From NCBI GenBank assembly GCA_963556255.1, contig OY744613.1, positions 50,403,745 to 50,467,744 on the forward strand: a stretch of DNA of 64,000 nt. The letters run 5' to 3'. The notes beneath the pieces are model-generated. The model searched no databases. It was not told the origin of the DNA and was given only the letters and a program-made list of their open reading frames with translations. The DNA is from Allolobophora icterica. Lineage: Eukaryota > Annelida > Clitellata > Crassiclitellata > Lumbricidae. Both the position numbers and the translations under genes were made by a program. Below are positions 48,111 through 59,674 of the stretch, piece after piece; the stretch's first letter is position 1; each line of letters starts with the position of its first letter.

Positions 48111-51100
48111 CTAAACTTTTCCAAAGCCAATACATTCTGTTAGTGAACGTTTCAATAAATTGTTGAACTGGTTTTGGCCCACATTTAGAGGCAACCAAAG
48201 TCTCAGGCTGCATGTACTGGCAAATGGCAGTCGTCCCTGATCTTCGAAGAAGGAAACAGTAAGTGGGCAACCAGAAGAATTCCAATCATCAAAGACGGAG
48301 GGTGCTGGAAAGCCTAAAGGTGGTTCGGACTTCGCTCCAGTCCAGAATGCAAGAAGCTGATCCATAGAAACGCCACTCCTGTTGTCTGAAATAATAAGTA
48401 AAAAACAAACATCTTGATATGCTTGACACAGCTGTTGCATAGGAAATGTGGAAATGAAACATTATATACAATTTACAGTATATGAAATTACATTACACTG
48501 CAAGGAAAACACTGCTGTAGTCTCTTGTAAAGTGTGAACCTATAAACCTCACATGTAGATAAAACACATTCCAAGTACTAGATTAGCATCACTGATGATC
48601 TTCTAGCACTAACATCTGTAACATTTCGAATGATTTAAAATAATTTCTACACCAATCCTAAATCTGCATTGTTTGGCTGTTCACAGTGGTGGTTTAATGT
48701 TTAATTAGCCATACAGTGCCTACAATGTTTGTTGGTAACAAAGCCTGGTTACAGTCTCTGTGTACTAGAGTGTACACTGTATATGTGGATACAGAAGTGT
48801 GTACTAGAATACGTTTGGAGCACGCATGTCACACATACATAAATTAATATAAATGGATAAAATCATTGTGAGAAGAAAAGAAAGAGAAGCTGATGAGTTA
48901 AACAAAGAACATTCAACAGGAGGGGCTAAAGCAATTTTAGACCACCCCCGTCCAAAAACTCTAAAACCACCAGTGGCTCTTCATTACAAACGTTTACAAT
49001 CTCAGCTTGCCTTCACAATCCTGCAGGAATGACTCAAAAAAGTAGATGGTGTCCTCTTGTTTGGCTCGCATCCTGCTCCCATTTTCCGACCACTGTATGC
49101 AATACAGCTTTCGCAGTTGCAGAAGAGACAATGGTGAGTGTTCATACACGAAGAGTGGTCTCAAAACATCCTTGTTGGTTTTAACTACATTCCACAGACT
49201 ATCCAGACCACTCGAAAACGCAGTCAGCTCAGCAGATAATCTAAACAAGAGCACAAACCAAAACCACATATCACAAAAATTCTGCATTCCAATACACTCT
49301 TGCAGCTACCAGGATGAAATTGGTGGGGAAAAGAGAACTTTCAGGAGGCATTCCAAGACTATATGAGAATCTGATGGCTGGCAAGTGCACAAATGACAAG
49401 CAAGATGAGATCAAATCTGAATAATAGGACATACCAGAATTTAATAGGAAGGAATTATGGAAATTTGCATAGCATGTGCGATCAATTGGCCTTTAGCTTA
49501 ACACCAGAATCTCGAAACTTCTCTCGACTCATTCTATCATATACAGAACCATTCATAGTTCAATTTATGTTGTCAGGTCTAGTAATGTCCATATACATAA
49601 AATTACCACAAGCTGTACCTAAAGTGAAGATAGTTGCATAGTAAGTCTTCAACCAGAGTGTACTTGTCACCAAGATGTAGAGCATGCACGTTCAAGATGC
49701 CACTTGCAAGTAACACCTCCGACCATTTCACCTTTGCAGACTCCATCTCAGATTCTGACTGAACGGCTAATAGCTGCAATGACAAATACTAAATCTATTT
49801 CAGCAGCATCAATAGTCAGCACACATTGTTCTGTGAAGTTATATTTCTGCAAAACATCTGTACTTGGTGAGTACAGGAGACAAAGCGATAACTGATGGAT
49901 ACAATCTTTCAAGAAGTTAACGAAAATAGAAGTTTCTGAAAAAGAGTAAATTCATAACTTTAAAGAAAACAGCCTTAAGACCAACCTCTTTAACAAGGCA
50001 TTGGCAGCTGTCATCATATACATGTTCTGCTGCACCCTCCAAATTGACAATTCCAGACCCACACCATAGGTCATACATGTAAGAGGAAATACACCGTAAA
50101 CCCGGACCACCATTTGCTAAGCTCCAGGCCATCATTTTCCCCGCCAGATTGTACTGTCCGCGACGTAGAAGCTCTACATTGTGAGTGAAAACTCTTGCTT
50201 CCTGGTGTCCCTCAAACAATCCCATTTCTGATGAGATGGCTTGCAGTAGAAGCCTGAAAGAAACAACAGCATAAGTGCACTTGATAACTCTCCTTTTTAG
50301 TAGGGCTGTACCGAATAGGTGATTATCACTATTCGGCCGAATACGAATAATTGGACCAACTATTCGGCCCCGAAGCGAATACGAAGCGAATATTCGGTAC
50401 AGCCCTACTTTTTAGCATATTAAACGGGACACAATATTAAAAATTCAACTAGCATAACGTAAGTAGGCTCTAACTGTATTTTATCAACAGCTCTACAAGT
50501 TATTCGTGACAAGTGCAATAAGACATCAAAACCTTACATCTACATTACTAATAAGAGATCATACACAGCACCTGAATTACTAGTAAGCATTAGCAGACAA
50601 AATGGAGACAGTATTACAGGTACTATGAGGCCCTGTAAAGCTAATCAGTAACCACTGTCACAGTATAGCTTGTTTGGGATTTCAAAACATTTGTTGTCTT
50701 ACTTTCTCTCTTCATCAAACCTTGTTTTCCACAAAATAATGAATTGTTACTTTACATGAACCTATGTAAACTTACGTGAAAAATTCACGACTTGGTCCAC
50801 CCTGATCTTCAGCTTCTTCTCCCGAAAAGACAACCTTAACCCGTTTCTGAAAGTGAAAACCAGGTTTGTTGATTGCTCGCATGACGGACTGAATAAAGTT
50901 GCGTCGTTGTACAATGACAGTGCATGTCTCGTTATTACTCCCAGCAAAGTATTCTATGCTGAACTGCTTGATCAGGTCTGCGACACTTCTCTGCTTCTCG
51001 TTCCTGTAAAACATATATGGTTTCCTCAAATTTGTTTGAATTTCTCACCTTGTCACCTTGTGCTGTCAGCTCGTGGAGCTCTAGCGATCGTCCTGGTGAA

Positions 51101-54100
51101 CACACTCCACCGTCTCCTATTCGATGACAAGTCTCTCAATTCCGCCAAATTCATGCCAGTTACATCTTGTATCTCATCCATCCATCTCCTCCTTGGGCGA
51201 CCCAGTCTTCTCCTCCCCTCACCGCACGCCAGCATCATTTCCTTCTCCAGACCATCAGATCGCATAACATGTCCAAAGAACCTTAGCTTCATTCTTGTCG
51301 CAGTTTGTTTTAACGACTCTTCATTCTCAACTCCAATCTCCTCTCGTATTGATTCGTTCGTTCTTTTCTCAGTCCAAGATATTCTCAGCATCTTCCTCCA
51401 TATCCACATTTCACAAGCGTTAACCTTATTTTCCATGTTCTTTGTCATTGTCCACGTCTCGCAACCGTACAGTACCGTAGGAAAGATTAGTGCTCTCACG
51501 AGCCTTTTTTTGGTTTCTATGCTCACATGTTTGTCTTTCCATATCTTTTCAAGTCCGGTCATTGCAGCTTTCCCTATAGCAATCCTTCGTTTTATTTCTG
51601 GATCACACTTTCCCTCCTTTCCAACCAGTGATCCTAGGAATGTGAAGCTTTCTACCACCTCTATTTCCTCTCCGTCTATCTCAAAACTATCCCAATCTGC
51701 TGTTGTCATGACCTTTGTCTTCTTTATGTTGAAGTATAAACCAGCTTTTTCACTTTCTCTCCTGACCCTTCTTATCAGTTCTGCCAGATCCTCTTTTCTT
51801 TTTGCCATTAATGTTGTGTCATCCGCGTATCTAAGGTTATTCAGTGTCTTTCCAGCAATTTTTACTCCCTCAATTGCCCCCTCCAGTTCTGCCTTTCTCA
51901 TTATTCTTTCAGCATATAGATTAAACAGGAATGGAGACAAGATGCATCCCTGCCTCACTCCTTTCTTGATTCTGAAATTGTCAGTGTCTCCGTATTCTGT
52001 TCTTATCACCGCTATCTAGTCTTCATATAAACCCTTTAGTAACATTATCAGGTGTTTCGGAATTCCCATTTCAAGCAGGGTTTTCCACATTAAATCATGG
52101 TTAATGCAGTCGAATGCCTTGCTATAGTCAATGAAACAGATGTGAACCTCCTGTCCATACTCCCTTTGTCTCTCCATTATCCACCTCATGTTGGCTATAT
52201 GGTCTCGAGTTCCACGAGATTTCCTAAACCCTGCCTGGTTCACCGGAAGTTCTCTTTCAATTGTGCCTTCCATTCTTTTGTGAATTATTTTCAGTAATAT
52301 TTTACTAGTGTGTGATATCATTGCTATCGTCCTATAATTTTCACACTCCCTCGCATCTCCTTTCTTGAATATAGGTATAAAGATCGACTTCTTCCAGTCC
52401 TCCGGCCATTCTCCAGTTGCCCATATTTGATTGCACAATTTTGTTATTGTTTTTATCATCGCATCATCCCCTGCTTTTATCAGTTCTATAGGTATCCCAT
52501 CTTGACCGGGTGCCTTATTGTCCTTGAGTTGTCTGATTGCCCATTCTACCTCCGCTTCCATGACCTCCGGTTCCTTTTCATACTCTGTTACGTCAATTTG
52601 TTCTTTTTTGACTCGTTTGTCTTCCCTATACAACTCCTCCGTGTATTCTCTCCATCTATGCTTTATCCCTTCTTCATCGCAGATTACATTTCCATCTCCT
52701 GCCTTCATTGAGCCCATTCTAGGTGCAAATTTTCCCGTGATTGTCTTTACTTTTGAGAACATTTCCTTGGTTCGTCCCTTCCTTCCCTCGTCTTCCATTT
52801 CTCTGCATAATTCGTTTAGATGTATTTCTTTATCTTTCCGTGCTTGTTTTTGGAAGGCACTGTTCAGTGCCCTTACCTTATCCTTTTCTCCTGCCTTCTT
52901 TGCAGCCTTCCTATCAACCGCCATGAATTTCTACAAATCTTAAACAAATTCAATCTTCAAATTTACAGTTTATATGTATTTGTATATATAACATGTACCT
53001 CATATTTTCAGAGGAACATTGTCATGGAGAAGATAAATGATTCTCGTTTCTTAATAGATGAGAAGGTTTGCTACAGTTCCAAAGTAAAAAGTGTTGAGGC
53101 TTTATGCTTTCACATATTGTATACACCATACAATTCAGCTTAAACACAGATCCTGCAAGTTTACACAGTCCTGTTTCTATGTTAACTCAAAATTGTATAT
53201 GGGCATTTATGTGCAAAATGTGCATTTATGGGCAAAATGTTCTCCCTTCTCACCCCTCACTTTCTAATCTACTTCGTCTTTCCAATTGACCATTCTCAAG
53301 GTGCACCACATGCACAGTCACCAGATTAACATTAAAACATGCCTAGTTGTGTCCTGCTAATTGTATACATGCAGAAATCATATCTAATCTAGTGATTTCC
53401 ATTGTACCACAATAGAAATGCTCAAGGCATCACTTGGTATGAAATCGTAGCTAAACCCTCACTTGGCTGACTTGATGCTTTGGGAAACAGATTCCTCTTG
53501 ATGGAAACTAGCCAATAAAGCAGACTGCAATCCATCATCATCTGTGTCACTGTCACAACAGAGTAGATTGACGTACGTATCATAGGAAGTAACTCCTGCA
53601 GAAGCTAAACTGGCACTAGCACCTTCCATGTATGACTGTCAACAACAAAAACACGTATTGCTTGGAAAATGCTTATGACATATTGAAGAAATTGAATACA
53701 TGTGCATGTAACCAAGCATTTCTAAAAGTATGTCTGCAGTAGTGTGTGTCTGAACTTAGTGATTTATGCTGACACTTTTCTAAACTGTTGCTGTTAACTA
53801 TTAAACTTAAGTCTAGTCACTGACTTTCCTTGACTTTTCAAATTTTCTTGAGTACTTCAAACATTCCTTTACATTGCCATAAGTAAGACAAATTGCCTTC
53901 TTTCCCAGCGTTCATTTCAGTCAACAATTCATTAATGCAAAATCTGTAGAAATCTAATAACATGTAGTGTCCTTAAACTTTTACATTGATGTTTGCTAAC
54001 TGCAAGACAAATTCATTACTCATTCAGTCCATGGTATTCATCCTGCTGCACTTTATAACAGATCAATTTCTGTGCAGAACTATACCTATTATCAAATTGC

Positions 54101-55784
54101 ACACAAAATTCATGTAAGCCATAATCTAAAATCTTTAATTTGACCAGCCTCACCTCCATATCACTTCCCTCTGGAGCAATGTACTGGTTCTGATTTTCAC
54201 AATCAAGATCTGGTAAATACTCATCTGATGTCAAATCATCAGGTGTTGGTAACTGTGTAATGCGCGATGAATCCATAACGTCAGATCTTTTTGCAGTATT
54301 AGCATTGTCATTGCAAGAAATTTCATTACTGTCTTTTCTGGTAGAGCAAAGGTATAGGCGTAGCATTTTAACCTTGCTGCGGTTATACACTTCCTCAACA
54401 GTGTCATTATCATGAACAGCACTCTCAGAAAAGTCACGAATCTCAAAGGTGAATGATTCTGCAGAACCTTTTTTTGACGTGCCACTTTGGAAAAACAGTT
54501 GGATCCCAATCTCCATGATTTCTGCCATTGTAACTTCTTTAGGTACACTGAGATGTCTTGTACCACCTCCTTGTTGATTTCTAACTTGGCGAAATTGGCA
54601 TGACCTAAAGTCGTAGTCCAGCCATCCAAACTCAATTCTTCGTGCACTTTTAAGGGCATTTTGATTAGTTCGCTTTGTATACTGTTTCCTAGCCCCATCA
54701 CCAGAATGTTCCACTCTCTTTTTCTCCATCAATCGGTCACGAATTCTTTGCACAACATTGGGCAATGCTTCACAATCTGTGCTCTGAATTGATTGATTTC
54801 CAGTTCTAGCTCGACAAAAGGCAAAAAGAGCAACACAGTCTCCATATGCAGGAAGATATGTTTTCAGGCCATCATCCGACATGTTAGTCAAAACTTCACA
54901 ATCAATCTGTAATACACATCAAACTACATGTAAGTACTTTTACAACCTTTACAAATGAGTGCCATCAATAGGCTTATACACTTTTAAACACATACGGTGA
55001 TTACCCACACATATTAAGACTAATTGCCAGAGTGTTCAAAACACAGGAAAGTGTTGGAAGAGAAGAATAACGACTAATAATCTTAATTACTCGAAAGGGG
55101 CAGTTCATGAGAACAACATAAAAGTCATCAAAAAACTTATTCAGAAAACTGATATAATCTGCAGCTTTCTGGATACCAGTGGTTGCTGATACGTGCACTG
55201 CATAGCAGTGCTCTATGCGACTAAGCTGGATTGATAACTGGTTGTGAATGCGTAATTACAAACAGCATCCTCTGTCAAAAGTAGCCTAAAATTGGCAGAT
55301 TCGTTTCGCGAAATTATCACCCAACTAAAAGTAGACCACAGTCAACAGTGCCTAGTAAACTGAAAGATATATCAGATCATTTATTTTTTAAATTACTACA
55401 CCAGACTTACGGCTTCTTACTTTTTCGACACTTTTTACATAACTAGTTAGCCTTATCATGTCTGAACAGAAAATTATGCCAGTGCTCAATTACCAAGCAT
55501 CCATAGGATCCACAGTAATTATCTCCAAGATATTGGCATCTTCCGCTACGAGATATGCATTAATGCTATATAAACACATATACTGGTACTACAGAAACTG
55601 TTACATACTAAAAGTCTCAGATACTGTTAGATATTAACATACGTTGTTAAGTTTAAATAATTCTCCTAAGTAACTTTGTCGGCGCTATATGCCTAATGAG
55701 CTAGATTACCTTCTCGCGACGGAAAATGTCAATAACGTCGTCGGTAACGCCTCTACGACGCAAGAAATCAATAATTTCGTTCAT
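48111..55784 (-). CDS. HECT-domain E3 ubiquitin ligase carried by the transposon, eight exons
   Basis: My exon model on the minus strand is 55,784-55,710; 54,906-54,154; 53,635-53,463; 51,003-50,776; 50,253-49,986; 49,773-49,619; 49,240-49,011; 48,385-48,111. Phases agree at every junction and the sum is 2,157 bases, or 718 residues plus a stop. The order is a SAM-like start (MNEIIDFLRRRGVTDDVI, then LKTYLPAYGDCVAL), a basic/polar middle, and a ubiquitin-interacting-motif-like helix (DDDGLQSALLASFHQEE). The HECT domain runs from about VVFSGEEAEDQGGPSREFF to the end. The catalytic Cys is at about residue 686 in LPFASTCSLRLWLP. HECT enzymes pass ubiquitin from an E2 through that Cys to a substrate. 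The intron after exon 7 has a GC donor (AAG/GCAAGC). It may modify host or transposase proteins; that is inference. Confidence 0.82.
50301..50407. mobile_element. hAT-type MITE, TAGGGCTGTACCGAATA ends
   Basis: A 107-bp palindrome (TAGGGCTGTACCGAAT ... ATTCGGTACAGCCCTA) is flanked by the exact 8-bp duplication CTTTTTAG (50,293-50,300 and 50,408-50,415). It lies in an intron of the HECT gene. Confidence 0.9.
51046..52923 (-). mobile_element. 5'-truncated LINE in a HECT-gene intron; RT broken by one stop
   Basis: The minus strand is open from ~52,923 to 51,053 apart from one TAG at ~52,013 (between GLYED and IAVIRTEYGD). It shows NKAPGQDGIP, CENYRTIAMISH, ICFIDYSKAFDCI, GVRQGCILSPFLF, NNLRYADDTTLM and the C-terminal WIWRKMLRISW and GRRRLGRPRRRW. 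The 9-bp duplication TGAATTTCT flanks it (51,037-51,045 and 52,924-52,932). The 3' region is very short with a GGTGACAAGGTGAG tail, which resembles RTE-type LINEs. The 5' part, including any endonuclease, is absent. Confidence 0.9.
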
Positions 55785-56029
55785 TTTAGACTACGACAAA
55801 TTTGAATTATACTACGAACACTTCAGAATCATATACTGATTCGAAATAGTTTAGTTTTTGATAGAAACTCCTTCTACTAACGCTGTTCTGTTGCCCTATA
55901 CTAGCTATGTCCAAGGAATCTATATTTAGTCTTTCCTCCACAAATCCCAAAATATAAACTCCCCAAATATGCCTACCCGCTACAACGAAATTAAACTCGT
56001 GCGCATATGCTTACTCACTTACGAATTAG

Positions 56030-56390
56030 TATCTCGTGCGCACGACTTATTATCTCGTGCGCACGAGTTAGGATCTCGTTCCCACGACTTAATATCTCGT
56101 GCGCACGAGTTAGGATCTCGTTCCCACGACTTAATATCTCGTGCGCACGAGTTAGGATCTCGTGCGCACGAGTTAGGATCTCGTGCGCACGACTTAGTAT
56201 CTCGTTCCCACGACTTAATATCTCGTGCGCACGAGTTAGGATCTCGTTCCCACGACTTAATATCTCGTGCGCACGAGTTAGGATCTCGTGCGCACGAGTT
56301 AGTATCTCGTTCCCACGACTTAATATCTCGTGCGCACGAGATATGATCTCGTGCGCACGAGATAGGATCTCGTGGGCACGACTTAAAATA
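56030..56390. repeat. Right terminal palindrome array (17 units)
   Basis: The same CTCGTGCGCACGAG units as at the left end, interleaved with five CTCGTTCCCACGAC variants, facing the left array. Confidence 0.9.
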
Positions 56391-56450
56391 TATTTTTACC
56401 ATGTCCCTTTAGGGGCTCCGTACTCCTGTGATCATTCTAGCGCCATTTAA

Positions 56451-58097
56451 CCCTCATGCGACCAACATATTTTACTCCTTAATATGACCAACTGGGGTCC
56501 CACGGGACCCCAATAGTCGAATGCACGTTCAGTGCTTTCTGCTCTTGTTTAACTTCACTTTATTTTACTACAAGTACAAGTTCTAACTGTTCATTGTTTA
56601 CCTGCGTTTTGCTTACCATCTAATTGTCTGACAAGATAAAATTAGGCCTGCTACATGAAGTACATTCACGCTGCCTTCTTGTTGTTACCGCTTTGGCACA
56701 TCGTCGACGCTTGGCCTTCGAGCTTCTGGAGATTGAAACTGAGTGTTGTTGATAGTGTTGAACTTCTAAACCACAGTTCTTCATCGCAGATCTGATTGGT
56801 GATAAGATTATAGGCGTCATTGCTCGTTGTTTCATGTGAGGTGTTACTATGGCATATCCGAGCTCTATCAGTAAGATACGTCGCCGCCGTATGGTCTTCG
56901 AAATCTGCCAGTTTGGATTATTGCCCAACCACTGAATGTAAGAAACATTTCCAGCTACAGTATGTCGAGGGTGTTGAAAAACAGCACCGTGAGCCAACGG
57001 CTGATTTTCTTCTGTTGATGTCCATTGTAGCCAGGTGATCCATATTGTCAACACCGCTTTTAATTCCACTCTAAAGGGGGATTATTTCTGGTTGGCTGAA
57101 CATCTGAGTATCGGTGGTAGCATTGTGGTGTAGCGTATAGCTAACACAGCTTTGCCTGGTTTAGGAACAAACATTTCAAGAGTAAGTTGGTCAGAAGTAT
57201 GCAGAGTCCAATGAACGCAGAGATTCCAGGTTTCCAGTCAGCACGATGACCTTCAGAATTTCGTTCATTCTAGACACATGTTCGTCTCCTTGCCTCACTG
57301 TTCGTCCGAAGAACAATGCCGTCTATAATTTCTGGAGTCAAGGAAAGCTGGTACATATAAACAAATTGCGTCACACCGTGGTGCGGCACTTACACCTGCA
57401 GGTATTCGAATGACATATTGAACTGCATCACCTTGCTATCTTCCTACTTCTCTAAAACGCAACCTATGTCCACGACCTTCTTTTTGTAACTGAAGTACTG
57501 CTTCGACTATTGGTGGTTTGAACAGATAGGCATTGCGTTTCTAAGTCGACTTCGTCGTCTGCACTTTCCACATCGCTGGTTTCAGAGTTCTCAGATGTAT
57601 CATTCTCCGAACCTGAGTCGTTGTCCCCTTAGGGACATCTGAGGTACTTTCTATGACCTTCTCCAGACCTTTCTTTTTGACCGGGCCTGGATCGGAAGCG
57701 ACAATGAGTAGACTTCTTGAAAGGGCGCTATATAAATATATTGTAGATAGATTATCCGTGCTATCGTATTCTCTATCAGCACTCTCTTCAAGAGTAGAGC
57801 TTCCTTTGCGTTGCATCGCTCCACACCAAAATTCGCTGTCATAATATCTGTTCATAAAGTAGCGTTCGGTTCTCTAGAAAAGCATTGCTGAAATTGGGGT
57901 CCTGCGGGACCCTAATGGATATTTTTGATTTAAAAAATAACCGTAAAAGCAAAACCGGATTCCACAAGACGTAAACAGTGAGCGATATCCAGGTGACAAA
58001 TTCATAAAATGCCGTGAAAAAATATTGGTTAGCACAGAAGTACCACAAGCCGATACCATGCTGGGGTCCCCCAGGACCCCAGTTGGTCACTTGAGGG
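56451..58097 (-). mobile_element. piggyBac-type element with decayed transposase
   Basis: TTAA (56,447-56,450) precedes CCCTCATGCGACCAAC. The far end reads GTTGGTCACTTGAGGG followed by TAAT, a worn target. GGGGTCCCACGGGACCCC-like palindromes lie just inside both ends. On the minus strand, 57,855-57,541 and 57,069-56,620 hold transposase pieces, ending in KAKRRRCAKAVTTRRQRECT with the cysteine-rich tail. Frames are broken between them. It abuts the 12-kb transposon. Confidence 0.8.
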
Positions 58098-59069
58098 TAA
58101 TTTGTATATTGTATTGAGGACACTATACATTAGTGTAAGGACAGTACTACTGTAAGCCTGTGTTTGTATTGGCGTCACGAAATCATGACGTGACGTGATG
58201 ACGTCACGTAATGAGGAAGCGTCAGTATGCTGCATTGAGGGCGCTAAACATTAGGGTATGAACAGTATTAAAAGCCTATGTTTGTATGTGGCGTCTTGAC
58301 ATCATAGCGACATGTCATGCCATGACGTCACGTTATGAAGGCACGTCATGAGGAAGTACAACAAATAATAACATTTCAGTTAATATTAATAATAATAATA
58401 ATAATAATGACCTTCTCGTGCATTCTATGTGCTTATTAACTTTTATTCAAATTAAATAATAACTTCTATGGGGTCAAAATTGTACCCACGCCCTTAGTTG
58501 TATGGTTTTTTCCAGCCCAACGGAGGGTTAAATAAGCGGCAGTTCAATCGGTAGAGGACAGGAGAGATAGTTATATAATCCAATTTTACTTCAAGCATTT
58601 TCTTTTACGTGTTCGCCATTTTAGTGCACTCCAAAAGAATAAAAATCCAGTTCTAGAAATTTCATCTTAAGCTGGTTATGCGTTCCAATTATCTTCATAT
58701 TTCATACCACTATCTTACAAAAATAGGGTTAGCGTTTGGTTTTTATTAAATATTACATATTTGCGGAGCATCACGTGCAATTTGACTGTTTAGTTTTTTT
58801 TAATGAAACATGCAAAGATTTTTTTTTCAATTTTACTGTTTAGAATTGATTGATTGATTGAGTGATTGATTGATTGATTGAGTGATTGATTGTTTTTGTC
58901 ACCCTGTCCAGCTGAAATCCTACACTGAAAGTTTGTACCAGACGAGATGGCGATTAGTGCGACATAGTGATAATAGGTTTTATTAATTTTCTGGAAATCA
59001 TTCTGTAGTAATGGGAAAGGTGTAAAGGTTTACGGTGCCGCGGTCGCAACCGTATGCAAGGTAAACATT
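58098..59069. other. No gene seen; repeats upstream of gene F
   Basis: This holds two related ~110-bp copies (GGACAGTACTACTGTAAGCC and GAACAGTATTAAAAGCCTAT), each with TGACGTCACG motifs. A lone piggyBac-like end lies at 58,500-58,531 (GGAGGGTTAA). An (ATTG)n run lies at 58,850-58,897. No coding sequence was seen. Confidence 0.5.
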
Positions 59070-59394
59070 ATGGCCGTCCCAGAATTGGATAGAATAGAGT
59101 GCTACGAATTTTCAACCTACCTCTGCTCAAGTAATTAAGCAAGTGAGTAATGGTTCATGAACGCAATATTTAATGCCTACAAATTAAGTTTTATTAAAAA
59201 GTTGACACAATATTTTAAAATGTTGAAAATTAGCTGTCAAACGAACACTAAAAATATTTTTGCACAAGTGTTGTAATGTATATTATTATATATTACCAAA
59301 ATGAAACTGTTCTTCTTTTACAGAGCCACTGCTTCCATTGACAGAAGTGAAAGCCAGAGTTCTAGAAGAGCTTCAGGGAGAGTTTGAATGACCA
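59070..59394 (+). other. Candidate 5' exons of gene F
   Basis: An ATG at 59,070 opens 20 codons (MAVPELDRIECYEFSTYLCS) up to a possible donor GTAATT at 59,131. An acceptor (TTTTACAG) at 59,322-59,323 starts a block related to the gene C leader (PLLPLTEVKARVLEELQGEF), and the phases would match. The joined frame ends at a TGA near 59,390, before the finger ORF, as in gene C. Confidence 0.35.
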
Positions 59395-59674
59395 GAGGGA
59401 GAGTTTGAAGAGAATTACAGGAAAATTCACCACACACGAAAATTGATTGCAACTTACGCAAGTATTGACTTAACCAACACTTTAAGTTTTCTATTACAGC
59501 AAATGAGGACCTTGTTCAGAAAATGTATTTGTGAATTTTATAAATTCTTCGTTTATTTGTACAATAAAAATTCACAAAACCCCAACACATGTGCACCAAG
59601 ACTTTCATAATAACTCACCGTAAAATCAACTGGTATACGATTAATGAAGAGCAGGTTTATGTCAATCAGGGATA

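Larger units (their letters stand above)
44420..56422. mobile_element. 12-kb DNA transposon (IS3EU-like) with transposase and HECT ligase genes
   Basis: The ends are inverted copies starting TACGGAGCCCCTAAAGGGAC and running ~40 bp before entering palindrome arrays. The exact 6-bp duplication CTCCTG lies at 44,414-44,419 and 56,423-56,428. From memory, ends of TAY and 6-bp duplications together with an IS3-like rve transposase define the IS3EU group. Inside are two convergent genes (44,765-46,490 plus and 48,111-55,784 minus), both with consistent splice phases. Later arrivals are a LINE 3' end (47.2-48.07 kb), a LINE (51,046-52,923) and a hAT MITE (50,301-50,407), all outside exons. The copy looks recent and possibly complete. 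Confidence 0.85.

Noticed and set aside
50853..52943. Plus-strand frames of 388 and 141 codons
   Set aside because: They are antisense shadows of the LINE RT and the HECT exon.
54231..54701. 156-codon minus-strand frame
   Set aside because: It overlaps exon 2 of the HECT gene in another frame. The exon frame has matching splice phases and domain-like content.
44420..56422. Polinton/Maverick (also 6-bp duplications and an rve integrase)
   Set aside because: No DNA polymerase B, protease, ATPase or capsid-like gene is present, and the ends start TACGG rather than the AG ends I recall for Polintons.
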